Source: an uncultured Clostridium sp.
GTDB taxonomy: Bacteria; Bacillota; Clostridia; TANB77; CAG-465
Direction of reading: 5' to 3'
Assembly (NCBI GenBank): GCA_947361355.1
Contig: CANAIR010000013.1
Span: forward strand, 1-43,008
DNA length: 43,008 bases
Of this stretch, positions 1 to 7,785 are shown piece after piece. The notes beneath the pieces were generated by a model. The model worked only from the letters and a program-made list of their open reading frames with translations, was not told where the DNA came from and did not search any database. Numbering within the stretch: the stretch's first letter is position 1; every line of letters starts with the position of its first letter. Both the position numbers and the translations under genes were made by a program.

Positions 1-17
1 ATAAAATTAAAAAAAAA

Positions 18-527
18 ATGTTATCTTTAAAAGAAAATATTTTAAAAATACTTTTGGGTATGTTCGTTTGTATAATATATATACCATTTAGTATTTCTAT
101 TTCTTATGCTGTAATGAGTGGAATTACAAATATTTTTAATAAAAACTATCAGAATGTATTATTAAATATAATATTTGGAATAGTTACACTTATTGTATTA
201 TTTTTATTTATTTATTTACTTAAAATAATAATTAATAAAAGCAAAATAATAAAAAAACATATAAAATTTATTACAGTTTGTTGTTTTGTGCCAATAATTA
301 TATTTTGTATAAGCGCAGTCGCATTAAATTTAAACTTCTTTAATATACAAAAAGAAGTGTCATTAATAAATACAAGTTTATTAGGAGAAACTGACTTATT
401 ACATATAGCATTATCATCAATATCAGCTATATTTTTTATATTTGCATTTTTATATTTAATTGTATTTATAATGTATGTGATAGTAGAAAAATGTTTTGTA
501 AAAATGAAAAGCAGTGAAAATAAATAA
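18..527 (+). CDS. Small multi-pass membrane protein, function unknown
   Basis: I do not recognise this 169-residue protein. It is very hydrophobic, with about four membrane-spanning stretches near residues 10-35, 45-70, 82-105 and 130-158, separated by short Lys-rich loops, and a basic tail that suggests a cytoplasmic C-terminus. The start lies 17 bases from the window edge behind an A-rich stretch with no clear Shine-Dalgarno site, so the true start could be elsewhere. It ends 18 bases before recQ and may share its transcript. No catalytic motif is visible. Confidence 0.7.
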   Translation: MLSLKENILKILLGMFVCIIYIPFSISISYAVMSGITNIFNKNYQNVLLNIIFGIVTLIVLFLFIYLLKIIINKSKIIKKHIKFITVCCFVPIIIFCISAVALNLNFFNIQKEVSLINTSLLGETDLLHIALSSISAIFFIFAFLYLIVFIMYVIVEKCFVKMKSSENK

Positions 528-545
528 TATAAAATGGAGTAAATA

Positions 546-2747
546 ATGCAGGATATAAAAAAAATATTAAAAAAGTATTATGGGTATGATAATTTTAGAA
601 GTGGCCAAGAAGATATAATAAAAAATATAATATCTGGAAAAGATACACTAGGAATAATGCCAACAGGTGCTGGTAAATCAATATGTTACCAGATACCTGC
701 TGTTTATTTTGAGGGAACTACAATAGTAGTTTCTCCACTTATTTCACTTATGAAAGATCAAGTTGATACTTTAAATGAGATAGGAATAAGTGCAACATAT
801 ATTAATAGTAGTTTGTCACCTAATATGTTTGAAATAATTTATAGTAATGCAAAATTAGGGAAATATAAAATTATCTATGTAGCACCAGAACGTTTGGAAA
901 CAGATAGTTTTATAAGTCTACTAAAAGATATAAATATATCACAAATTGCAATAGATGAAGCTCATTGTGTATCACAATGGGGGCATGATTTTAGGACAAG
1001 TTATAGGAAAATAGCAAAAGTAATTGATGGTTTAAAAAAAAGACCAGTAGTATCAGCTTTTACAGCAACGGCAACAGAAGTAGTAAAAGCTGATATTATA
1101 AAATTACTAGAGCTAAAAGAACCTTTTGTCCTTATAACAAGTTTTGATAGGGAAAATTTATATTTTAGTGTAGAAAAAGTAAATGATAAAATAAAATATA
1201 TAGAAAATTATATAAAAAAATATAAAGACAAGTCAGGAATTATTTATTGTGCAACTAGAAAAAGAGTAGATGAAGTATATAATTTTTTAAACGAAAAAGG
1301 TTATTTAGTTACATCTTATCACGCTGGACTTTCAGAAAATCAAAGAACTAAAAGTCAAGAAGAATTTATATTTGATAATAAAAATATAATGGTAGCAACA
1401 AATGCTTTTGGAATGGGAATAGATAAATCCAATATTCGATATGTAATACATTTTAATATGCCAGCTTCTATGGAAAATTATTATCAAGAAGCAGGACGTG
1501 CAGGAAGAGATGGTTGTGAATCTGAATGTATAATTTTATTTAGTAGAGCAGATATTGTTACAAATAAATTTTTAATAGAACAAGGGCATTCAGGGTATAT
1601 TGAAAGAACTATTGAGTATAATAAATTAAATAGTATGGTTGACTATTGTAATACTGATAAGTGTTTAAGAAAGTATATACTTGAATATTTTGGTCAATTA
1701 GATAATGAAGAAAAATGTAATAATTGTATAAATTGTAATAGTAACTTAGAATTAGTAGATATGACTATTGAAGCAAAAAAGATCTTATCTTGTATAAAAA
1801 GAATGGGACAAAAATATGGAAGCTCAGTTGTTACAGATGTATTACGTGGCTCTAAAGGAGCAAAAATGACAGAATTAAAATTTGATACTTTATCTACTTA
1901 TGGCATAATGAAAGAATATTCTAAGGATACTGTAAGAGAAATGATATCTTATCTTGTATCGGAAGGTTATTTAGATGTATATGGTACCAAATATCCCTTA
2001 TTAAAATTAAGTGAGACTTCAAATAATGTATTATTTGGAGATGAAAAAGTGTTTATAAAAAGAAATATACAAAAAGACTATCAAGGAAATATAAAGGAGG
2101 AATATATTGAAATAGATAACGAACTTTTTGAGAAATTAAAAATAATAAGAAAAGAATTATCTATAAAAAATAATATTCCACCATTTATTATATTTGCTGA
2201 CAATTCTTTAAAAGAAATGTCTATATATTATCCAATAAATAAAGAAGATATGTTAAACATAACTGGGGTTGGAGAACAAAAATATGAAAAATATGGCAAA
2301 TATTTTATAAATTTAGTAAAGGAATATTTATTAAGTAAAAACATAGATGTAGATTTAGCAAGAGAAAAATTCATGAAAGTAAGAAATGGTCAAAAAGATA
2401 ATGTAAAAAATAATATCAAATTAGAATCAAAGGAGAGTACATACAAAATAACGTATGATATGTATTTACTTGGTAAAAGTATTGAGGAAATTGCAAAAGA
2501 AAGAGAGCTTGCCATTTCTACAATTCAAGGACATTTTATGAAATTTTTAGAAGAAAAATGGGAAAACTATGAAAATATAGATGATTATTTATTTCAAACA
2601 CAATTAAAAAAAGAGTATATAGATAACATCATACAAGTAGCTAAGCAAAATGGAATAAAAAGCTTTAAAGTTATTAAAAATAAAGTACCAGAAGAAGTAA
2701 GTTATTTTGATATTAGATATGTTATATGGAAGTATGGTATAAAATAA
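546..2747 (+). CDS. recQ: ATP-dependent DNA helicase RecQ
   Basis: A 3'-5' DNA helicase for recombination and fork repair in the cytoplasm. The 733 residues show a Walker A motif MPTGAGKS (38-45), a DEAH box (137-140, in IDEAHCVSQWGHDFR), motif VI (QEAGRAGRDG) and a zinc-binding set C373, C391, C394, C397 of the RQC region. An HRDC-like segment follows (around ITGVGEQKYEKYG), then a C-terminal helix-turn-helix of the HTH_40 type (around GKSIEEIAKERELAISTIQG), as in many Firmicute RecQ proteins. All helicase motifs look intact. It is followed by a strong terminator. Confidence 0.96.
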   Translation: MQDIKKILKKYYGYDNFRSGQEDIIKNIISGKDTLGIMPTGAGKSICYQIPAVYFEGTTIVVSPLISLMKDQVDTLNEIGISATYINSSLSPNMFEIIYSNAKLGKYKIIYVAPERLETDSFISLLKDINISQIAIDEAHCVSQWGHDFRTSYRKIAKVIDGLKKRPVVSAFTATATEVVKADIIKLLELKEPFVLITSFDRENLYFSVEKVNDKIKYIENYIKKYKDKSGIIYCATRKRVDEVYNFLNEKGYLVTSYHAGLSENQRTKSQEEFIFDNKNIMVATNAFGMGIDKSNIRYVIHFNMPASMENYYQEAGRAGRDGCESECIILFSRADIVTNKFLIEQGHSGYIERTIEYNKLNSMVDYCNTDKCLRKYILEYFGQLDNEEKCNNCINCNSNLELVDMTIEAKKILSCIKRMGQKYGSSVVTDVLRGSKGAKMTELKFDTLSTYGIMKEYSKDTVREMISYLVSEGYLDVYGTKYPLLKLSETSNNVLFGDEKVFIKRNIQKDYQGNIKEEYIEIDNELFEKLKIIRKELSIKNNIPPFIIFADNSLKEMSIYYPINKEDMLNITGVGEQKYEKYGKYFINLVKEYLLSKNIDVDLAREKFMKVRNGQKDNVKNNIKLESKESTYKITYDMYLLGKSIEEIAKERELAISTIQGHFMKFLEEKWENYENIDDYLFQTQLKKEYIDNIIQVAKQNGIKSFKVIKNKVPEEVSYFDIRYVIWKYGIK

Positions 2748-2776
2748 TAATATAAAAAAATAAAATGATAAACAAC

Positions 2777-2815
2777 AAAAAACCAAACTTATAGTATTTA
2801 TAGGTTTGGTTTTTT
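2777..2815. terminator. Intrinsic terminator after recQ
   Basis: AAAAAACCAAAC pairs with GTTTGGTTTTTT, with inner TATA/TATA pairs and a short loop. It lies between convergent recQ and the minus-strand gene at 2848-3282 and can serve both directions. Confidence 0.85.
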
Positions 2816-2847
2816 AGAAATTAATCAAATTTTTAGTTACTAAATAT

Positions 2848-3282
2848 TTAATCTTTTAAAGTAAATTCTTTTAAGGTATTATTATTATAATTTATTAAAT
2901 ATTTGAATTCACCATTTGGCAATTTTAAAATTAAGGTGTCATAATCATTAACTAATATAAAAGCGTTATAATTTGTATCTGCAATAGCCGTAATAAGTAA
3001 TCCACTTGTATAAAAAAAGAATTTTGGAATAAAGATTAATTTAGTATTAAAGCCATAACAATTTGAACGCAAAATTTGTGCAAAGTACTTTTTATTAATA
3101 GTTGTTATTAATTCATCGTTCAAATTTTTAACAGTTGTTATTAATTCATAGTTTAAATTCTTAGATGAAAATTTACAGTCAAAAAAAATATTGTTAAAGC
3201 GTAATATTAAATTTGATTCAATTCCTTCAGTTATAATTATATCATTATTTTCTAATATTACTTTAAGCAGTTTAATCACCAT
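2848..3282 (-). CDS. Hypothetical protein with an internal tandem repeat
   Basis: I do not recognise this 144-residue protein. The ATG at 3282 has a good AAGGAG site. It has no clear signal peptide or membrane segment and a beta-rich look. Residues about 43-63 contain an 11-residue unit repeated twice, roughly KNLNYELITTV then KNLNDELITTI, encoded by two imperfect 33-bp tandem copies near 3098-3165. It is a single gene between recQ and mnmA, transcribed away from mnmA. Confidence 0.6.
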   Translation of the reverse strand: MVIKLLKVILENNDIIITEGIESNLILRFNNIFFDCKFSSKNLNYELITTVKNLNDELITTINKKYFAQILRSNCYGFNTKLIFIPKFFFYTSGLLITAIADTNYNAFILVNDYDTLILKLPNGEFKYLINYNNNTLKEFTLKD

Positions 3283-3369
3283 TTTTTTCTCCTTATAAAT
3301 TATTATATTGTTTGAATATATTTTATTAGATTATAGCATTCTTCTGTAACTATGTCAATAAAAAATGTA

Positions 3370-3398
3370 TTTACAGAATAATATATGAGTGGTATAAT
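3370..3398 (+). promoter_or_regulatory. Sigma-A type promoter of mnmA
   Basis: TTTACA at 3370-3375, a 17-base spacer, and TATAAT at 3393-3398. The mnmA start follows 28 bases after the -10 box, behind a GTGAGG site. Confidence 0.8.
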
Positions 3399-3425
3399 AA
3401 GTGTATAGTAATGTGAGGTATTAAA

Positions 3426-4517
3426 ATGAATAATAAAAAAAAGGTACTTCTTGGAATGAGTGGTGGAGTAGATAGTAGCGTATCAGCAATACTATTGCAA
3501 AAGCAAGGTTATGAGGTAGTAGGAATTACAATGAAATTATGGGAAGATGAAAAATGCTATATTGGCTGTACAATTTCATCAGCCGAAAATGATGCAAAAA
3601 AAGTATGTGAAAAGCTTGGAATAAAACATTATATAGTTGATTTAAAAAAGGAATTTAAAGAACATGTAATAAATGATTTTATTAATAAGTATGTTGATGC
3701 AAAAACACCTAATCCATGTGTTGAATGTAATAAATATTTAAAATTTGGTGCAATGTATGAAAAGGCAAAAGAACTTGGTATTGAATATATAGCAACAGGT
3801 CATTATGCTAAAGTTGAGTTTAGTAAAAAATACAATAGATATGTGTTAAAAAAATCCTCTTCTCTAAAAAAAGACCAATCATATGTGCTATATAATATTC
3901 CAAATGAAATATTAGAACATGTTATTTTTCCATTAGAAGGATTTGAAAAAAAAGATGAAATAAGAAAAATTGCAGTAGATAATGGTCTAGAAATTGCATC
4001 AAAACCAGATAGTCAAGAAATATGCTTTATACCAGATAATGATTATATGAGATTTTTAAATGATAATATGAGTGATAATCAAAAACAAGATGTGGTAAAA
4101 CCAGGGCAAATAATAGATACTTTTGGTAAAGTTAGAGCAAATCATAATGGAATTATAAAATATACAATTGGGCAACGAAGAGGACTTGGTATAGCAAATC
4201 CAAAACCATTATATGTTGTAAAACTAGATAAGGAAAAAAATCAAGTTGTAGTTGGTCAAAAGGAAAGTACTTATTCAAATATAGCATATGTAGAAGATAT
4301 AAATTTGTTATTGTTTAATGAAATAGAAAATGGATTCAAATGTAGAGCTAAAATAAGATATAGTGCAAAGGAGGCAGATTGCATTATTTATAATGAGAAG
4401 AATAATAGATTAAAGGTTGTATTTGATGAAAAGCAAATGGCAATAACTCCAGGGCAATCAATAGTATTTTATATAGATGATATTGTAATAGGTGGAGGGA
4501 AAATAAGTAGTATATAA
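3426..4517 (+). CDS. mnmA: tRNA-specific 2-thiouridylase MnmA
   Basis: MnmA puts sulfur on U34 of Lys, Glu and Gln tRNAs, using ATP and a persulfide relay. The 363 residues show the PP-loop GMSGGVDSS (10-18), the first catalytic Cys region NPCVEC (C98, C101) and the second Cys in QEICFIPD (C200). The C-terminal part carries the GQRRGLG segment and a beta-barrel domain. Length is normal for the family. It is monocistronic, with its own promoter and a terminator immediately after. No cysteine desulfurase gene is adjacent. Confidence 0.97.
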   Translation: MNNKKKVLLGMSGGVDSSVSAILLQKQGYEVVGITMKLWEDEKCYIGCTISSAENDAKKVCEKLGIKHYIVDLKKEFKEHVINDFINKYVDAKTPNPCVECNKYLKFGAMYEKAKELGIEYIATGHYAKVEFSKKYNRYVLKKSSSLKKDQSYVLYNIPNEILEHVIFPLEGFEKKDEIRKIAVDNGLEIASKPDSQEICFIPDNDYMRFLNDNMSDNQKQDVVKPGQIIDTFGKVRANHNGIIKYTIGQRRGLGIANPKPLYVVKLDKEKNQVVVGQKESTYSNIAYVEDINLLLFNEIENGFKCRAKIRYSAKEADCIIYNEKNNRLKVVFDEKQMAITPGQSIVFYIDDIVIGGGKISSI

Positions 4518-4527
4518 ATTTATAAAA

Positions 4528-4569
4528 AAATAGCAGATGGCCAAAATTTTTTTTAGCCATCTGTTATTT
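4528..4569. terminator. Bidirectional terminator between mnmA and the SpoIIID-like gene
   Basis: A 14-bp stem, AAATAGCAGATGGC with GCCATCTGTTATTT (one G-U pair), flanked by A and T runs on both sides. It sits between the mnmA stop and the minus-strand stop at 4573. Confidence 0.88.
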
Positions 4570-4572
4570 TTA

Positions 4573-4815
4573 TTACTTATTTTTTGTTTTTAATTTTTGG
4601 AATTTTTTTCTAGTTGCGATTCCGCCTCTAATATGACGTTCAGCTTTATTTTTATCCAAGATTTTTCTGACATCAGAATAAATATTATAATTTATATTAG
4701 GTAATCTCATAGTAAGATCTTTGTGGACCGAACTCTTAGAGATACCAAGTGCTTTTGCTACTTGCCGAACAGTACATTTTCTATTTATACCTCTCTTACT
4801 AATTATAGTTAACAG
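4573..4815 (-). CDS. spoIIID: SpoIIID-like sporulation regulator, start codon unclear
   Basis: SpoIIID is a small helix-turn-helix regulator of the sigma-E mother-cell programme in sporulation. Reading the minus strand, the frame gives the recognition-helix block CTVRQVAKALGISKSSVHKD, then LTMRLPNI, then the typical ending DKNKAERHIRGGIATRKKF, and stops at 4573. The frame is open only back to a TAG at 4819-4821 and holds no ATG, GTG or TTG before the helix-turn-helix. The possible starts are CTG (4815) or ATT (4803), neither with a ribosome site, giving about 76-80 residues against roughly 85-95 in the family. The first 8-9 residues normally seen in the family are missing. It may be 5'-damaged, misassembled or use a rare start. 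Confidence 0.7.
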   Translation of the reverse strand: MLTIISKRGINRKCTVRQVAKALGISKSSVHKDLTMRLPNINYNIYSDVRKILDKNKAERHIRGGIATRKKFQKLKTKNK

Positions 4816-4833
4816 TTGCTATTAATTTACATA

Positions 4834-4862
4834 ATTTTATCACAATTATATAAATATGTCAA
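4834..4862 (-). promoter_or_regulatory. Near-consensus promoter facing the SpoIIID-like gene
   Basis: On the minus strand TTGACA (4857-4862), a 17-base spacer and TAAAAT (4834-4839). Transcription would start about 4827, only about 12 bases before the open frame of the SpoIIID-like gene, leaving no room for a normal leader. Confidence 0.7.
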
Positions 4863-4994
4863 GAGTTTTTAGAATTTATGTATTTAATTTGTGATAGTGT
4901 CATTCTATACAAAGAAAAAATTAATTGTTACATTATAAAATTGTTAATGATATAATTAGGTAAAACTTAATATAATATGTAAAAAATATGTAAA

Positions 4995-5160
4995 CAAAAG
5001 GAGAGAAATTAATGATAAAACTACACAGGTGCTATAGGCATAAAATAGCACTAATTTGTTATACAAATTTTGTAAGAAATGTAAAAATAAATACACATAG
5101 GAAAATATATATAAACCTAGTTAAAGGAGATCAGTTCTTTTAGCTAGGTTTTGTGCGTGA
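4995..5160 (+). promoter_or_regulatory. Leader element copy A: short ORF, conserved box and hairpin
   Basis: First of three copies (also near 18850 and 26870). In order: AGGAG site and ATG (5012); the LHTGAM-encoding block, here lacking one AC and so out of frame; a small hairpin GTGCTAT/ATAGCAC; a conserved box starting GTTATACAAATTTTGT (5058); and a 16-bp hairpin with arms AAACCTAGTTAAAGGA (5113-5128) and TCTTTTAGCTAGGTTT (5136-5151), which then runs into TTTTG. It lies just before a surface-protein remnant. Probably a cis-acting RNA with a terminator-like hairpin. The ligand or signal is unknown, and I could not match it to a riboswitch class I know. Confidence 0.6.
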
Positions 5161-5188
5161 AAGAAGTAGGAATATTAGGAAGAAGAAT

Positions 5189-5717
5189 ATGGAAACTTTT
5201 ATAAGAGAAAATGGGTATGATAAAAATGGTGTTCTTCAATTAGATGAATTTTTCTCAAAATGTAGTGAGTCTTTAGATTATGAAGGCACGAAAGCTAGCA
5301 CAGTTGAATTGGAAGAATATAATAAAATGAAAGCAAGTGTAGAGGAATATCATGGATTTTATATAGGAAGATATGAACTTAGTTATGGTGGAGCAACTAA
5401 AGGACAAAGTAAAAAATGTATCACCATATAGGGCACCTTATGGAAATCCAGAAAATTTAAGTGATGGTTTATTGCAGTTAGTTAGGTCTATGTATAGTGC
5501 AAATAATGCAAATAAGGGAAATGCAGTATCAACAATGATATATGGAGTATGTTGGGATGAAACAGTAAGATTTATAAAGAAAAACTATCCTAATATAGAA
5601 AAGGTAGGGAGTTGGAGTACAAGTAATTTATCAATATCAGAACGTTATTCCACAAATGTTAATAGTACAACCAGTTATGAGGCTGTAGGTACTCGTGTGC
5701 AACTTTACATTAAATAG
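5189..5717 (+). pseudogene. Frameshifted fragment of a surface protein with a formylglycine-type fold
   Basis: Two overlapping frames form one product. Residues up to GFYIGRYELSYGGATKGQSK are read from ATG 5189; the rest (NVSPYRAPYGNPE...GNAVSTMIYGVCWDETVRFI) is in the frame that ends at 5717. The frames join cleanly if one A is removed from the six-A run near 5410-5415. The GFYIGRYE and STMIYGVCWDETVRFI blocks resemble the C-terminal domain of prepilin-like surface proteins of uncultured Clostridia. The N-terminal membrane helix expected for that family is absent, so the gene is short even after repair. It follows leader copy A by about 40 bases. Confidence 0.6.
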
Positions 5718-5733
5718 GGTTAGTTTTATAAAA
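5717..5733 (+). repeat. GGGTTAG repeat, copy 1
   Basis: Exact 17-mer GGGTTAGTTTTATAAAA, overlapping the last base of the stop codon of the preceding pseudogene. Identical copies lie at 9374-9390 (same direction) and 9866-9882 (reverse complement). Confidence 0.85.
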
Positions 5734-5742
5734 ATTAAAATA

Positions 5743-5770
5743 ATCACATAATTTACATAAATTGTGTGAT
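5743..5770. other. 12-bp inverted repeat just upstream of the der promoter
   Basis: ATCACATAATTT, a 4-base loop, then AAATTGTGTGAT, with one G-U pair in RNA. It ends 4 bases before the -35 box of der. It could be an operator for der or a weak terminator for the preceding remnant; there is no long T run. Confidence 0.55.
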
Positions 5771-5774
5771 AATT

Positions 5775-5803
5775 TTGACATTTATAAAAAAAAATGGTAA
5801 AAT
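5775..5803 (+). promoter_or_regulatory. Promoter of der
   Basis: TTGACA (5775-5780), 17-base spacer, TAAAAT (5798-5803). It lies inside the longest possible der reading frame, which shows that the real start must be downstream, at 5829. Confidence 0.8.
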
Positions 5804-5828
5804 AAGAATGAATAAAAAGGAGGAAAAA

Positions 5829-7154
5829 ATGGCAAAAAAAGTAGTAGCAATAGTTGGACGTCCAAACGTCGGTAAATCTACACTATTTAATGTTTTGGCA
5901 GGAGAAAAAATTGCTATAATAAAGGATGTACCAGGCGTTACAAGAGATAGAATATATGCTGATTGCAATTGGCGCGGAACGAATTTTCAAATAATAGATA
6001 CTGGTGGAATAGAACCTGAATCTGATAATATAATAGTAAAGCAGATGAGAAGGCAAGCTGAGCTTGCAATGGATATAGCAGATGTAATAGTATTCATAAC
6101 AGATGTAAATGCAGGTGTAACTCAGTCAGACGAAGAAGTAGCAACTATGCTAAGACATACAAAAAAGCCAGTAATATTAGTATGTAATAAATGTGATAGA
6201 GTGGGAGAACCACCAATGGAAATGTATGAATTTTATAGCTTAGGTTTAGGAGAGCCAATGCCAATATCTGCAGGAAGAAAACTTGGTATAGGGGAGCTTC
6301 TTGATGCAATTTATGATAATTTTGATAATATAGAAGAAGAAATAGAAGATGAGGAAACGATAAAAGTAGCAATAATAGGAAAGCCAAATGCGGGTAAGTC
6401 TTCTTTAATAAATAAAATACTAGGAGAAGAAAGGGTAATTGTATCAGATATTGCAGGAACTACAAGAGATGCAATAGATTCTCATTTTAAAAATACTTAT
6501 GGAAAATATGTATTTATAGATACGGCAGGAATAAGAAGAAAAAGTAAAGTATATGAATCATTAGAAAAATATTCTGTATTAAAAGCAAAATCAGCAATAG
6601 ACCGCGCAAATGTATGTTTAATTATGATAGATGCAACACAAGGTGTAACAGAACAAGATGAAAAAATAGCAGGACTTGCACATGAAGCTGGAAAAGGTGT
6701 TATAATAGTTATAAATAAATGGGATTTAGTAGAAAAAGAAACTAATACAATGTCATCATATAAAAAACAAGTATATGAAAAATTAGCATATCTAACTTAT
6801 GCACCAATAATATTTATATCTGCCTTAACAGGACAAAGAATAAATAAAATATATGAAATGATAAATGAAGTTAATGAACAAAATTCTTTAAGAATACCAA
6901 CAGGCTTGTTAAATGACACACTATCACAAGCAATAGCAATAACACAACCACCTTCGGATAAAGGAAAAAGACTAAAAATATACTATATGACACAAGTAAA
7001 AACAAGACCACCTACATTCGTAGTATTTGTAAATTCAAAAGAGTTAATGCATTTTTCTTATACAAGATATATAGAAAATCATTTAAGAAAACAATTTGGT
7101 TTTGTTGGGACACCAATTCACATGATAATACGTGAAAAAAGTCAAAAGGAGTAG
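5829..7154 (+). CDS. der: Ribosome-associated GTPase Der (EngA)
   Basis: Der is an essential GTPase with two tandem G domains that helps assemble the 50S subunit. From ATG 5829, behind AAGGAGG, the protein has 441 residues. G domain 1 has GRPNVGKST (10-18), DTGG and NKCD; G domain 2 has GKPNAGKSS (about 184-192), DTAGIRRKS and NKWD. A C-terminal KH-like domain follows. The frame is open upstream to 5766, but that extension covers the promoter. plsY follows after 5 bases, so der, plsY, the HD protein and possibly ppaC look co-transcribed. Confidence 0.97.
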   Translation: MAKKVVAIVGRPNVGKSTLFNVLAGEKIAIIKDVPGVTRDRIYADCNWRGTNFQIIDTGGIEPESDNIIVKQMRRQAELAMDIADVIVFITDVNAGVTQSDEEVATMLRHTKKPVILVCNKCDRVGEPPMEMYEFYSLGLGEPMPISAGRKLGIGELLDAIYDNFDNIEEEIEDEETIKVAIIGKPNAGKSSLINKILGEERVIVSDIAGTTRDAIDSHFKNTYGKYVFIDTAGIRRKSKVYESLEKYSVLKAKSAIDRANVCLIMIDATQGVTEQDEKIAGLAHEAGKGVIIVINKWDLVEKETNTMSSYKKQVYEKLAYLTYAPIIFISALTGQRINKIYEMINEVNEQNSLRIPTGLLNDTLSQAIAITQPPSDKGKRLKIYYMTQVKTRPPTFVVFVNSKELMHFSYTRYIENHLRKQFGFVGTPIHMIIREKSQKE

Positions 7155-7159
7155 ATTTT

Positions 7160-7765
7160 ATGGTAAATTTTTATACTGTAACTATCTTTTTAATAATATA
7201 TTTTATATGCAGTATAAACCCTGCAATAGAAATATGTAAAAGAAAAACAGGAGAGGACATACGAAAGCTTGGAAGTGGAAATGCAGGTTCTGCAAACGCA
7301 ATGCGTGTACTTGGCAGGATACTTGGAACAGTAGTAGTACTACTAGACATAGCTAAAGTTTTTTTAGCATATTACATAGCAGGATTTGTATCAAAATTAT
7401 TTGGAAATAATCCAGACGATCAAATATTTGCATCAATACTAATACTTGCAGCAGTTATAGGGCAATGTTTTCCTATATATTATGGATTAAGAGGTGGAAA
7501 AGGAGTAATAGTTGGAATAACAGTAATATCTATACTTGATCCAAGAAATGCGCTAATATGTGCAATAGCTGGACTAATAGTACTAATATTTACCAAAACA
7601 CCATCTAAAGCAACATTGTCAAGTTTATTATTATACATAATAATATCAATTGTAATGGGATATGAGTATTTAATACCAGTACTAATATCTTCAGCCATAA
7701 TAATGTATAAACATAGACAAAGTATATATCGAATACTTACAAAACAAGAAAATAAAATAAGGTAA
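7160..7765 (+). CDS. plsY: Glycerol-3-phosphate acyltransferase PlsY
   Basis: PlsY moves an acyl group from acyl-phosphate to glycerol-3-phosphate, the first step of phospholipid synthesis, at the inner membrane. The 201 residues show the three family motifs: SINPAIEI with RKLGSGNAGSANAMR, then GQCFPIYYGLRGGKGV, and further hydrophobic helices consistent with about five membrane spans. The start at 7160 has an AAGGAG site overlapping the end of der. The der-plsY pairing is common in Clostridia. Confidence 0.95.
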   Translation: MVNFYTVTIFLIIYFICSINPAIEICKRKTGEDIRKLGSGNAGSANAMRVLGRILGTVVVLLDIAKVFLAYYIAGFVSKLFGNNPDDQIFASILILAAVIGQCFPIYYGLRGGKGVIVGITVISILDPRNALICAIAGLIVLIFTKTPSKATLSSLLLYIIISIVMGYEYLIPVLISSAIIMYKHRQSIYRILTKQENKIR

Positions 7766-7785
7766 ACAAAAAAAGAGGTAAAAAA

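Noticed and set aside
4808-4828. Near-identity of TTAACAGTTGCTATTAATT with the tandem unit near 3130
   Set aside because: About 18 of 19 bases match, but in DNA this AT-rich such a match in 43 kb can arise by chance, and no longer similarity surrounds it.
4995-5160. Leader copies as cyclic-di-GMP riboswitches
   Set aside because: The GGGCAAACC and ACGCAAAGCC cores of GEMM-I and the conserved blocks of class II are absent in all three copies.
5766-5828. Upstream extension of der to 5766
   Set aside because: It would place the -35 and -10 boxes inside the coding sequence and has no ribosome site, whereas ATG 5829 has AAGGAGG and the family's normal N-terminus.
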